A DNA stretch of 64,000 nt. Origin: Dolichospermum compactum NIES-806 (GTDB lineage: Bacteria; Cyanobacteriota; Cyanobacteriia; Cyanobacteriales; Nostocaceae). Shown here piece by piece: positions 8,131 through 16,893 of the stretch. The position numbers were made by a program, and so were the translations under genes. The DNA is taken from contig NZ_AP018316.1 in the NCBI RefSeq assembly GCF_002368115.1, forward strand, positions 1,652,007-1,716,006, written 5' to 3'. The first letter of the stretch is position 1. Each line of letters starts with the position of its first letter. The notes under the pieces are model-generated. The model worked only from the letters and a program-made list of their open reading frames with translations. It made no database searches and was not told the DNA's origin.

Positions 8131-9432
8131 ATGATGATTCGATTGCAAAAATTTAAACAACTGTTTTGTTTAGCATTACTAGGCTTATTTACTAGCTGGA
8201 TTGTTAGTTGTAGCACAAGCAATGTTAATAATAATCCCAAACCTGCGGCTGCTGGGGTTGCCACCATTGAGTTTTGGACAATGCAACTCCAACCGCAATT
8301 TACCGACTATTTCCAAGGTCTGATTCAGACATTTGAATCACAAAACCCAAGTATCAAAGTTAAATGGGTAGACGTACCTTGGTCAGCGATGGAGAACAAG
8401 ATTCTAACAGCAGTCTCAGCAAAAACGCCACCAGATGTTGTTAACCTTAATCCTGACTTTGCTTCCCAATTAGCAGGTAAAAATGCTTGGTTAGATTTAG
8501 ATGCTAAAGTTCCTAGTCAAGTCCGTTCTACCTATTTACCAAATATCTGGCAAGCAAGTAGCCTCAATGGTAAGAGTTTTGGGATTCCTTGGTATCTCAC
8601 CACGCGACTAACTATTTATAACACCGATTTGTTAAAACAAGGGGGTATGACAAAACCTCCTGCCACTTACGCAGAATTAGGGCAAGCGGCACAACAAATT
8701 AAGGATAAAACTGGTAAGTATGCAATATTTGCTACTTTTGTCCCTCAGGACTCCGGTGAGGTGCTGGAATCTTTGGTACAAATGGGTGTTACCCTTGTTA
8801 ATGCTGAAGGTAAGGCCGGTTTTAATACCCCGCAAGGAAAAGCTGCTTTTCAATATTGGGTAGATTTGTATAAAAAAGGTTTGTTGCCCAAGGAGTCTTT
8901 AACTCAAGGACATCGTCATGCTATAGATTTATACCAGTCTGGAGAAACTGCTTTTTTAGCTTCTGGTCCTGAATTTCTGAAAACTATTGCCAATAATGCT
9001 CCCAAGGTTGCCCAAGCTTCGGCAATTGCGCCACAAATTACGGGTGATACGGGTAAGAAAAATGTTGCCGTGATGAATATAGTTATTCCTCGTGATAGTA
9101 AATATCCTGATGAAGCTGTTAAATTTGCTTTATTTGTTACAAATGATGAAAACCAATTAGCCTTTGCTAAAGCTGCTAAAGTCCTACCTTCGACAATTAA
9201 GGCTTTGTCGGATACTTACTTTAAGGAAGTTCCTGCTAATGCTACGACAGCGGAAAAGGGGCGGGTAATTAGTGCGACACAATTAAAACAGGCTGAGGTA
9301 TTAACCCCCAAACTCAAAGATTCTAAACTTTTGCAAAAGGTAATTTACGAAAATTTACAAGCAGCAATGTTAGGACAAAAAACAGTAGATAAAGCTGTGG
9401 AAGATGCTGCACAACAGTGGGATAATCGGTAA
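8131..9432 (+). CDS. Sugar ABC transporter substrate-binding lipoprotein
   Basis: This is a family 1 extracellular solute-binding protein, as used by carbohydrate ABC importers. A signal peptide ends in the lipobox IVSC with Cys27 as the lipidation site, followed by a Ser/Asn/Pro linker and a mature domain that begins ATIEFWTMQLQP. The C-terminal lobe contains the usual KYPDEAVKFALFVTNDENQ segment. Length (433) fits the family. The start could be either of two adjacent ATG codons. No permease or ATPase genes lie beside it, so its partners must be encoded elsewhere. Confidence 0.9.
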   Translation: MMIRLQKFKQLFCLALLGLFTSWIVSCSTSNVNNNPKPAAAGVATIEFWTMQLQPQFTDYFQGLIQTFESQNPSIKVKWVDVPWSAMENKILTAVSAKTPPDVVNLNPDFASQLAGKNAWLDLDAKVPSQVRSTYLPNIWQASSLNGKSFGIPWYLTTRLTIYNTDLLKQGGMTKPPATYAELGQAAQQIKDKTGKYAIFATFVPQDSGEVLESLVQMGVTLVNAEGKAGFNTPQGKAAFQYWVDLYKKGLLPKESLTQGHRHAIDLYQSGETAFLASGPEFLKTIANNAPKVAQASAIAPQITGDTGKKNVAVMNIVIPRDSKYPDEAVKFALFVTNDENQLAFAKAAKVLPSTIKALSDTYFKEVPANATTAEKGRVISATQLKQAEVLTPKLKDSKLLQKVIYENLQAAMLGQKTVDKAVEDAAQQWDNR

Positions 9433-9439
9433 TTGGTAA

Positions 9440-9479
9440 TTGTCTGATATGGCTAACGCCACGCTTCGCTATCAGACAA
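9440..9479. repeat. Hairpin repeat after the sugar-binding gene
   Basis: Perfect 10-base arms TTGTCTGATA and TATCAGACAA enclose a loop containing GGCTAACGCCACGCTTCGC. A close relative of the loop recurs at about 36152-36174. It sits seven bases after the stop codon and could help end transcription, but no T-run follows. Confidence 0.6.
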
Positions 9480-9496
9480 ATAAAATCAAAAAATAG

Positions 9497-9995
9497 GATG
9501 ATGAAGATATTTATGGTCAAGAGTTTCATAGGTTAAATTTTGGTGAAGCTGTTAGTGCTGACTTATTAAGTGATTACAAAGTAATGGTATTAGCAGTAGA
9601 TAAAAATTTTGTTAATGCAACTTTTCAACAACAAATTTCTGATGGAAAGTATGTATTAAATTTAGATGATAAAGCTAAAATTATTGGTTGTTGGAATGGT
9701 TTAGCAAAACGTATTCTTAATGATGAAGAAGGAGACGATACAGAAGATAAAACCCCAATGAAACGGGCAGTTGCGTTTTGTCGCACTATTGAAGATTCAG
9801 AAAAAATTGTAAAATTATTTGCTAAGAATATCAATGATTATCAAAAATTAAACCCCGAAGATGAAACAGTTTTACAATGTGAATTACAGCACGTTGACGG
9901 TAAACAGAACGCTTTACAAAGAAATGAAAGGTTAGAATGGTTAAAAGCTGAACCCCTTCATTCCCCCCCTTCACAAGCGGGGGGTTAGGGGGGGT
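9497..9995 (+). pseudogene. Type ISP-like R-M gene, helicase fragment (5'-truncated, frameshifted)
   Basis: Single-polypeptide type ISP enzymes such as LlaGI and LlaBIII join a nuclease, an SF2 helicase and a gamma-class adenine methyltransferase in about 1600 residues. Here the frame opens abruptly at 9497 in the middle of the helicase (DDEDIYGQEFHRLNFGEAV, right after a stop), so the nuclease domain and helicase motifs I-III are gone. Helicase motif IV (KRAVAFCRTIEDSEKI) is present. At 9953-9995 a palindromic repeat adds 43 bases (3n+1), brings in a stop at 9986 and throws the downstream part out of frame. A frame from an internal codon at 9584 encodes 134 residues, but a working protein is unlikely. 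Confidence 0.8.
9953..9995. repeat. G/C-tract palindromic repeat that breaks the R-M gene frame
   Basis: The C-tract TTCCCCCCCTTCACAAGC and the G-tracts GCGGGGGG and AGGGGGGG form an imperfect hairpin. The coding sense reads WLKAE just before the repeat and resumes as NICRILSNARCLSEG at 9996 in another frame. The inserted length is 43 bases. Related repeats lie at 11214-11284, inside elements E1 and E2, and elsewhere. Confidence 0.75.
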
Positions 9996-11213
9996 AATAT
10001 TTGCCGCATTTTATCCAATGCGCGGTGTTTATCGGAAGGGGTAGATGTACCCGCGTTAGATGCGGTGATATTCTTCACACCTCGTAACTCAGTGGTGGAT
10101 GTGGTACAGTCCGTTGGTAGAGTGATGAGAAAAGCGGAGGGGAAAAAATACGGTTATATCATTTTACCAGTTAGTATTGCGGCAGATATTCCTCCTGAAA
10201 TTGCTTTAAAGGATAATGAATATAAAGTAGTTTGGCAAGTTTTACAGGCTTTACGTTCTCATGATGAGAGATTTAATGATACTATCAATAAGATAGAATT
10301 AAATAAACGTCGTCCTGATAAAATTAGTATTATTGGTATAGGTGGTAAAGAAAAAAGTGATTCTTCTCAAAGTTTAAAAATAGAATCTACCTATAAACAA
10401 TTAGAATTGAATTTTCCCATTGAAGAATGGCGAGATGCAATTTATGCGAAAATAGTTACTAAATGTGGTAATCGTCGTTATTGGGAAGATTGGGCTAAGG
10501 ATGTAGCGAGAATTGCTGATACTCATACTTCCCGAATTAAAGCATTATTAGAAAATTCAGAATCGGAAGCGAAAAAAGCATTTGATGAGTTTATCACAGG
10601 ATTACATCAAAATATTAATCCTAATGTCACTCCAGATGAAGCTATTGAAATGTTATCTCAATATTTAATTACTAAACCTGTTTTTGATGCTTTGTTTGAA
10701 GGTTACGAATTTACTAAATATAATCCAGTTTCTCAGACGATGCAAAGAATGTTAGATGTGTTAGAAAGTCAATCTTTGCAGAAGGAAGTCAAGACTTTAG
10801 AAAAGTTTTATCAAAGTGTGCGAGAACGCGCTAGTGGGATTGATAATGCGGAAGGAAAACAGAGGATAATTATTGAATTATATGATAAATTTTTCCGTGC
10901 AGCTTTTCCCAGGTTGGTTGAAAGATTGGGAATTGTTTATACTCCTGTGGAAGTTGTAGATTTTATTATTAAAAGTGCTGATTTTGCTTTAAAACAAGAG
11001 TTTGGTGTGGGTTTAACTGATGAGGGTGTGCATATTTTAGACCCCTTTACAGGGACGGGTACTTTTATGGTGCGGTTGTTGCAAAGTGGGTTAATTAAAC
11101 CTGAAGATTTACAACGTAAGTTTACCTCTGAATTGCACGCTAATGAGATTGTTTTGTTAGCTTATTATATTGCTGCAATTAATATTGAGGAAAGTTATCA
11201 TTATTTAACTCAA

Positions 11214-11284
11214 TACCCCCCAACCCCCCTTGTAAAGGGGGGCTTAGATTTCCCCCCCTTATTAAGGGGGGGTCAGGGGGGGTA
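11214..11284. repeat. Palindromic repeat read in frame within the methyltransferase
   Basis: The sequence has nested symmetry: TACCCCCC and GGGGGGGTA at the ends, with two inner hairpins CCCCCCTT-gta-AAGGGGGG and CCCCCCCTT-att-AAGGGGGGG. It is translated in frame as a Pro/Gly/Leu-rich insert (PPTPLVKGGLDFPPLL, then RGGQGG) between YHYLTQ and YQPFNGI. This is the kind of tolerated insertion known from Rickettsia palindromic elements. Confidence 0.8.
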
Positions 11285-11424
11285 TCAACCTTTTAATGGG
11301 ATTGTTTTAACTGATACTTTTCAAATGTTTGAAAATGCAGGTTATTTGTTAGAAAGTATCTTTCCTGAAAATAATCAACGGGTTATTAATCAAAAGCAAA
11401 GGGATATTACTGTGATTATTGGTA

Positions 11425-11433
11425 ATCCTCCTT
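11425..11433. repeat. Left target-site duplication of the IS (ATCCTCCTT)
   Basis: The nine bases ATCCTCCTT occur here and again at 12587-12595, immediately outside the two IS ends. They are the codons for Asn-Pro-Pro plus the first base of Tyr of the target gene. Removing the IS and one copy restores the frame exactly to GNPPYSAGQKS. Confidence 0.95.
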
Positions 11434-12586
11434 CTCTGTACAGGACAAAAAATAGAGAAAAAGCTTGCAAAGGAAACAGAGAAAGGGTTTCATAGAAAGT
11501 TACCACACAATCAAAGAAACCCCTATGAACCAGATTAACCTATTACGAGACACACTAAAACCACATTTGGAATGGCATGGAGCGCGTCTAAGCTTTTTAG
11601 CGTTATTTTTAATATCTTTATTAAGAGTAAAGACAGTGAACTTGGTAGAATTAGCAACTGGTTTTCGCAACTGTGCTAAAAACGAATCCAATTACAAACG
11701 GTTGCAAAGATTTTTCCGAGATTTTGATATAGATTATGCAGTCATAGCGAAAATGATTGTAAAAATCATGAACATTCCCCAGCCTTGGGTGTTAAGTATT
11801 GACCGGACTGAATGGCGTTTTGGTCAAATATGGTTAAATATCCTCATGTTGGGAGTAGTACATAATGGTGTCGCTTACCCCCTAGTTTGGCAGATATTGG
11901 AGAAGAAAGGTAACTCCAACACGGATGAACGAATGGATTTACTTGACCGATTTGGACAACTGTTCCCAGATGCACAAGTTGACTATATCAGTGCTGACAG
12001 AGAATTCGTGGGGGCAGAATGGTTAAGTTATTTACTGCTTGAACCAAATATTCCATTCCGAATCAGGATTCGTCACACTGATTTAATTAGTGATACAGAA
12101 AAGACTCTTCCAGGTAGCGTCATTTTTGCTCATCTGGCTGCGGGTGAATCTCAGGTTTTATCTACTCGTCGTTGGGTCTGGGGTCGTTCAGTTTATGTAG
12201 CTGGTTTACGTCTTGATGATGGCAAGTTATTAATCGTGATTTCTGATACTTCTCCCCAAACCATAATTGCTGACTATGGCCGTCGTTGGGGGATTGAAAC
12301 TTTGTTCGGTATGTTTAAAACTCGTGGTTTTTGCTTGGAATCTACACATTTTATTGATTCTAACCGATTGAGTAAGCTCTTAGCTTTACTGTCATTAGCT
12401 ATGTGTTGGGCTGTCAAGACTGGAGAATGGTTGCATCAACACCAACCTATCAAAATCAAGAAACATGGACGTTTTGCTAAAAGTGTTTTTCGTTACGGTT
12501 TAGATTATCTGCGTTCTCTTGTTACTGATTTAGATTTGAAATATGACGACTTTCTTCTCTCTCTCAATTTTTTGTCCTGTACTTAG
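11434..12586 (+). mobile_element. Complete IS4-family insertion sequence, copy 1 (1153 bp)
   Basis: The ends are CTCTGTACAGGACAAAAAAT (left) and the complement of CTAAGTACAGGACAAAAAAT (right), 18 of 20 matching. A 9-bp target duplication ATCCTCCTT flanks it, as expected for the IS4/IS10 type. It carries one transposase gene on the plus strand. A second, 3'-truncated copy lies inverted at 43340-44113, and the stretches compared are identical, so activity is probably recent. Confidence 0.95.
11525..12586 (+). CDS. IS4-family DDE transposase
   Basis: The enzyme cuts and rejoins IS ends. The DDE triad is visible as the Asp in LSIDRTEWRFG, the Asp in YISADREFVG and the Glu in the exact Y-(2)-R-(3)-E-(6)-K signature (YGRRWGIETLFGMFK) that defines the IS4 family. 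I choose the ATG at 11525 (MNQINLLRDTLKPH), giving 353 residues. The frame is open to 11465, but the added residues are unlike the family. The stop codon TAG is the last three bases of the right terminus, so coding sequence reaches the very end of the element. Confidence 0.92.
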   Translation: MNQINLLRDTLKPHLEWHGARLSFLALFLISLLRVKTVNLVELATGFRNCAKNESNYKRLQRFFRDFDIDYAVIAKMIVKIMNIPQPWVLSIDRTEWRFGQIWLNILMLGVVHNGVAYPLVWQILEKKGNSNTDERMDLLDRFGQLFPDAQVDYISADREFVGAEWLSYLLLEPNIPFRIRIRHTDLISDTEKTLPGSVIFAHLAAGESQVLSTRRWVWGRSVYVAGLRLDDGKLLIVISDTSPQTIIADYGRRWGIETLFGMFKTRGFCLESTHFIDSNRLSKLLALLSLAMCWAVKTGEWLHQHQPIKIKKHGRFAKSVFRYGLDYLRSLVTDLDLKYDDFLLSLNFLSCT

Positions 12587-12595
12587 ATCCTCCTT
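12587..12595. repeat. Right target-site duplication of the IS (ATCCTCCTT)
   Basis: This is the second copy of the nine bases found at 11425-11433. It joins directly to the downstream part of the interrupted gene. Confidence 0.95.
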
Positions 12596-14361
12596 ATTCT
12601 GCTGGACAAAAATCTGTTAATGATAATGCACAAAATCTTAAATACGAATTATTAGAAAAAAAATTAGAAGAAACTTATGCTTCACAAGGTACGGGAAAAA
12701 GGGCGCTATACGATTCTTATATAAAAGCTTTTCGCTGGGCAAGTGATAGAATAAGAGATAAAGGAGTAGTTTGTTTCGTTAGTAATGGTTCATTTATTGA
12801 CAGTAATGCAATGGATGGCTTGAGAAAATGTTTAGTAGATGAATTCACTAGCATTTATTGTTTTAATCTGCGAGGTAATCAAAGAACTTCTGGAGAACTA
12901 TCAAGAAAAGAAGGTGGTAAAATTTTTGGTTCAGGAAGTCGTGCTACCATTGCGATTATTTTCTTAATCAAAAATGCTGATAAAAAACCAGAAAATAGAT
13001 TATTTTATCATGATATTGGTGACTATTTAAGTCGAGAAGAAAAACTAAGCATTATTAAAACTTTGGGTGATATTTCTAGTATAACATGGCAAAAAATAAC
13101 TCCTAATGAAAATTATGATTGGATTAATCAACGTAATGATGATTTTGAGAGTTTTATTTCATTAGGTGATAAGAATGATAAATCAAGTAAAACTATTTTT
13201 AATGTTTGTTGCAATGGCGTAGTAACTAACCGTGATTCTTGGGTTTATAATTTTTCTAAAAATAGTTTATCTGAAAATATACAAAAAACAATTTGCTTTT
13301 ATAATCAGGAAAGAGAACGTTTTTTTGAAGCAAAGTCAAAAAATTCTAACTTACAAGTCGAAAAATTTATTAGATACGATGCAACTTTTATTACTTGGGA
13401 TACCAGAAGATTAAAAGGTGGGCTTGAAAAAAATAAAGTCATTAAGTTTGATGCTAATGATTTACGGACAGCTATTTATCGTCCTTTCTGCAAACAACAT
13501 TTATATTTTAATCATGATCTTATTCATTCTCGTTTTTATCAACCCAATTTTTTCCCTAATCAAGATTTAGAAAACTTAGCAATTTATGTCACTGGAATTG
13601 GTGCAAGTAAAGATTTTTCAGCTTTAATAACAGATGTAATTCCTAATTTACATTTACATGATACTGGTCAATCCTTCCCTTTATATACCTACGAAAAACA
13701 AAGCGAACTAGGAGAACTATTTGCAACAGCAACCACAGAACAATACACCAAAAAAGAAAACATTCCCGATAGCATCTTCAAAGAATATCAGCAAAAATAT
13801 CAAGACAAAACCATCAGCAAAGAAGACATATTCTATTACATTTATGGAGTATTACATTCTCCCGAATATAAACAACGCTTTGCGTCAGACCTGAAGAAAA
13901 TGTTACCACGAATCCCCTTTACAGCCGATTTTTGGACATTCAGTAAAGCGGGAAGAGAATTAGCGTATTATCATCTCAACTATGAAACCATAGAACCTTA
14001 TGAATTAGAAGAATTTAAAAAAGAATTATATTTAGATAACCAAGATTATCGAGTGGAAAAAATGGTATTTGGTAAGAATAAAAACGGCATAGATAAAACC
14101 ATCATCATCTATAATAGTAAACTTACCCTATCGCAAATTCCCCTAGAAGCCTACGAATATATAGTAAATGGCAAATCAGCCCTAGAATGGATAATGGAAA
14201 GGTATAAAGTCACCAAAGATAAAGATAGTGGCATAATTAATGACCCTAACCATTGGTCAGAAAATCCCCGTTATATAGTAGATTTAGTCAAAAGGATAGT
14301 GAGAGTCAGTTTAGAAACTGTGAAGATTGTTAATAGCTTACCAGCCTTGAATGAATGGTAA
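12596..14361 (+). pseudogene. Type ISP-like R-M gene, methyltransferase C-terminal half and target-recognition region
   Basis: After the IS the original sense resumes as YSAGQKSVNDNAQNLKYE and runs open to 14361. It contains the post-NPPY part of a gamma-class adenine methyltransferase (SYIKAFRWASDRI, then GVVCFVSNGSFIDS) and a long C-terminal domain that in LlaGI-type enzymes recognises DNA. The first usable internal start is at 12811 (516 residues), which would lack every catalytic motif. The frame itself carries no further stop or shift, so the decay is recent relative to this half. Confidence 0.82.
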
Positions 14362-14452
14362 TTTTTGTCAGAATCAGGATAAGCAGGATGATAGGATTTA
14401 CAGGATGTAATTTTTAAACTTCTGGTTTGATTTTGTATCTTTTTGTCAGAAT

Positions 14453-14516
14453 TGCAAAGAATGTTAAATGTGTTAGAAAGTCAATCTTTGCAGAAGGAAG
14501 TGAAGACTTTAGAAAA
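14453..14516 (+). repeat. 64-bp duplicate of part of the R-M gene
   Basis: These bases match 10741-10804, inside the helicase-methyltransferase coupler, at 62 of 64 positions. They lie 90 bases after the R-M stop and just before the folC end. They code for the same segment (QRMLNVLESQSLQKEVK) but have no gene around them. They look like a scrap left by recombination between related R-M genes. Confidence 0.85.
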
Positions 14517-14525
14517 TGCCAATAG

Positions 14526-15770
14526 TTATGCTAAAAAATGACCAATTAAATACAAAGAACCACATAAAACAACTTGATTATCTGTAGCACTAACAGCACT
14601 CTCTAAAGCTGAAAATACATCTTGATATATATGACAAAAATTCAAATCTGGACAAATTGATGTTGCTAATTTAGTTAATTCTGCTAAATTTGCTGAATTG
14701 CTGTCGGGGACTGGAACTAAATATAATTTATCTCCTGGTTTGAGAAGTTCCTGAAAAATATCACCATGATCTTTAGTTGCCAGCATTCCCATTACCCAAG
14801 TTATATTTTTGATATTGAGAGTATCTACATAATCACGTAAAACTGTGGCTGAGGCTGGGTTGTGTGCGCCGTCAATGAGGAGTTTATGGCTTTTCCATGT
14901 TGTCCATTGCATTCTCCCTGGCCACTTGGTTTTAGCCATACCATTAATTATAGCTTCCTCAGAAATTTGCCAATTTTGTTTTTGCAATATTTCCAAAGCT
15001 GCTAAAGCTAAAGCTGAATTATGTAATTGAATTTGTCCTGGTAATGGTAAGGGATATTTTATTGTTTCTGGACTTGATATTTTTTGATATTCTGCCCAGT
15101 TTTGATGAATTTGATCAGATGGTTTTGGGATAAAAATCGGACATTGTAACTCTATAATCCGCGATTTTACAACATTTTCCGCAGCTTCTGGCAATGAACC
15201 CACCACCACAGGACATCCCGGTTTAATAATTCCGGCTTTTTCTCTGGCAATATGGGCTACAGTTGGTCCAAGTTGTTGCCAATGTTCTCGACTAATAGAA
15301 GTAATGACTGTTAATAAAGGATGTTCACAGACGTTAGTAGCATCCAAACGCCCACCTAATCCTACTTCAATCACCGCAATATCAACTTGTTGCTGGGCAA
15401 AATATAGCCAAGCCGCAGCGGTAATGACTTCAAATTGGGTGGGTGATTCTTCTTCTGGGTTAATAGCTGCTTGAACTTGGAGTATTAATTCACACAATTT
15501 GTTACTTTCAATTGGTTGTTCATTAATACAGATTCTTTCTGTCCAATCTATTAAATGGGGCGATGTGTAGCGTCCGGTTTTATAACCAGCCTCAGTAAGT
15601 ACCGCAGACAGGTAAGCACAAACAGAACCTTTACCGTTAGTTCCAGCTACATGAATAATTGGCACTTGGTGATGGGGATTTCCCAAGGTTGCCAGTAAGT
15701 TGACAATCCGAGACAATCCCAAATTCACACCAAAATGCTGAAAGGGTTGAAGCAGGGAATCTACGTTCAT
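14526..15770 (-). CDS. folC: Bifunctional folylpolyglutamate synthase / dihydrofolate synthase
   Basis: FolC adds glutamate to dihydropteroate and to folates. The 414-residue protein shows the Mur-ligase-like ATP loop GTNGKGS at 43-49, the EVGLGGRLDATN segment at about 137-148, the REKAGIIKPG segment around 179-188 and the DGAHNP motif near 300. Length is normal. The gene lies convergent with the ruined R-M gene and 67 bases downstream of psbY on the same strand, with an STRR between them. Confidence 0.96.
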   Translation of the reverse strand: MNVDSLLQPFQHFGVNLGLSRIVNLLATLGNPHHQVPIIHVAGTNGKGSVCAYLSAVLTEAGYKTGRYTSPHLIDWTERICINEQPIESNKLCELILQVQAAINPEEESPTQFEVITAAAWLYFAQQQVDIAVIEVGLGGRLDATNVCEHPLLTVITSISREHWQQLGPTVAHIAREKAGIIKPGCPVVVGSLPEAAENVVKSRIIELQCPIFIPKPSDQIHQNWAEYQKISSPETIKYPLPLPGQIQLHNSALALAALEILQKQNWQISEEAIINGMAKTKWPGRMQWTTWKSHKLLIDGAHNPASATVLRDYVDTLNIKNITWVMGMLATKDHGDIFQELLKPGDKLYLVPVPDSNSANLAELTKLATSICPDLNFCHIYQDVFSALESAVSATDNQVVLCGSLYLIGHFLA

Positions 15771-15775
15771 GAGAA

Positions 15776-15805
15776 TCGGTAATCGGTAATTGGTAATTGG
15801 TAATT
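15776..15805. repeat. STRR, heptamer GGTAATT
   Basis: About four imperfect tandem copies of GGTAATT/GGTAATC lie between the folC start and the psbY stop. Confidence 0.7.
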
Positions 15806-15837
15806 TCTTCCCTGTTTCCTGTTCCCCGTTCCCTAAA

Positions 15838-15963
15838 TTACACTTCTTTGCTCAAAAAGTTTTGTATTTGTCTAAGGGCAGCAGCGCCGATATTGAAAAC
15901 AGCCCAACCAGCAGCGATCGCTACAGGTGCTAGAACAATTAATACACGATTATCAAAGTCCAT
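15838..15963 (-). CDS. psbY: Photosystem II protein Y (PsbY)
   Basis: PsbY is a single-helix subunit at the edge of photosystem II, next to cytochrome b559. The 41-residue frame begins MDFDNRVLIVLAPVAIAAGW and ends ALRQIQNFLSKEV. It has one membrane helix with the typical VLAP...AAGWA...NIGAAALRQIQNFL pattern of cyanobacterial PsbY. It is too short for most ORF filters. A longer frame on the opposite strand across the same bases is an artefact. The gene places this DNA firmly in an oxygenic phototroph. Confidence 0.93.
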   Translation of the reverse strand: MDFDNRVLIVLAPVAIAAGWAVFNIGAAALRQIQNFLSKEV

Positions 15964-16146
15964 ATTTAGAAATCCTCTGTAAATTAGAAAATTTTAAGTT
16001 TTGTCAACAGTTCTCAACTTTTATTGTGATCTGAAGTGGGGAATTTTTTCAACCTACTATGTAAAGTTTGATTAAAAGTCAGTTGTCATTGGTGATTGGT
16101 GATTGGGAAAATTTCTACCTACTCCCTGCCCCCTGCCTCTTCCTAA

Positions 16147-16650
16147 TTACCCATTAGCAGCATGAAGAAGGGCTAATTGATAATATTTTTCAGCGTGTTC
16201 GATGAGTTCGGTGATTTCGGTGTCTGAGAGTTGACGGACTACCTTACCGGGAACACCCATAACTAGAGAACCGGGGGGGACGTTTTTGGTAACTACTGCA
16301 CCTGCGCCGATAATGCTACCTGTGCCGACTCGTACCCCATTTAAGACGATTGCCCCAATACCAATTAAACAACCACACTCAATGTGGGCAGAATGTACCA
16401 CAGCGCGATGACCGACAGTGACATGATCTTCTAAGATTGTGGGGACACCTTCATCACCATGAAGAATAGCCCCATCTTGAATATTTGTACATTCGCCAAT
16501 TTCAATTCGTTCTACATCACCTCTAACCACAGATCCATACCAAACGCTGGCTTTGGCTGCTATAGTGACAGAACCAATAATGATGGCGTTTGCTGCCACA
16601 AAAGCAGCTTGAGAAAATTCTGGAGATTTCCAGCCAGAAGAGATAGACAC
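16147..16650 (-). CDS. Gamma-carbonic-anhydrase-like left-handed beta-helix protein
   Basis: The hexapeptide-repeat fold gives this protein its shape (IGSVTIAAKASVWYGSVVRGD onwards). Three zinc-ligand histidines of the Cam/CcmM class are visible: one in AILHGD and two in VGHRAVVHSA. The paired RGD and QDGAILHGD segments are also conserved. Such proteins are carbonic anhydrases or inactive relatives. I prefer a GTG start at 16650 (VSISSGWKSPEFSQ), which fits family length. The frame is open from an ATG at 16695, but the extra residues look foreign and lie over a frame on the other strand. Confidence 0.87.
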   Translation of the reverse strand: MSISSGWKSPEFSQAAFVAANAIIIGSVTIAAKASVWYGSVVRGDVERIEIGECTNIQDGAILHGDEGVPTILEDHVTVGHRAVVHSAHIECGCLIGIGAIVLNGVRVGTGSIIGAGAVVTKNVPPGSLVMGVPGKVVRQLSDTEITELIEHAEKYYQLALLHAANG

Positions 16651-16659
16651 GATAGAATA

Positions 16660-16893
16660 TGGATATGGTACCCAGGAACACTGGAGAAACTCCAACCTTT
16701 AGGACTGGTTGCAAAACCAGAATATCACGACGTTGACCTTCTGTCGTTAGGTGGTTGTGAAACTTGTTCTCAAGCACTATCTTCATTTTATGTAGCATTG
16801 AGCAAGTTATTTAAAGTAGTGGAACGGGAGTGTAAAGTTAAACCTACTGGTGCTGGCAGAAAACACAATATTATGTTTATACGCACTTCATGA
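16660..16893 (+). CDS. Unrecognised small protein coupled to the TIGR02652 gene
   Basis: The last 75 or so codons of a plus-strand frame read like real protein (WYPGTLEKLQPLGLVAKPEY, then LLSLGGCETCSQALSSFYVA, KLFKVVERECKVKPTGAG). They hold a CxxC pair. The stop overlaps the next gene's start as ATGA at 16890-16893, the usual form of translational coupling. The only ATG in the frame (16459) would force most of the N-terminus to lie antisense to the carbonic-anhydrase-like gene, and no ATG, GTG or TTG lies near 16660. It may have lost its 5' end. No family is recognised. Confidence 0.4.
   Translation, partial: WIWYPGTLEKLQPLGLVAKPEYHDVDLLSLGGCETCSQALSSFYVALSKLFKVVERECKVKPTGAGRKHNIMFIRTS

Larger units (their letters stand above)
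9996..11433 (+). pseudogene. Type ISP-like R-M gene, helicase C-terminus and methyltransferase N-terminal half
   Basis: The sense continues with helicase motif V (LSEGVDVPALDAVIFF) and motif VI (QSVGRVMRKAEG, 10098-10133), then the helical coupler, then methyltransferase motif I DPFTGTGTF (11040-11066). From 11214 to 11284 a palindromic repeat is read through in frame. The fragment ends at GNPP, the first half of the catalytic NPPY motif, where the IS has inserted. The longest start-to-stop frame is 10065-11495 and runs into the IS. Without its N-terminus and without the rest of the methyltransferase this piece should be inactive. Confidence 0.82.
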
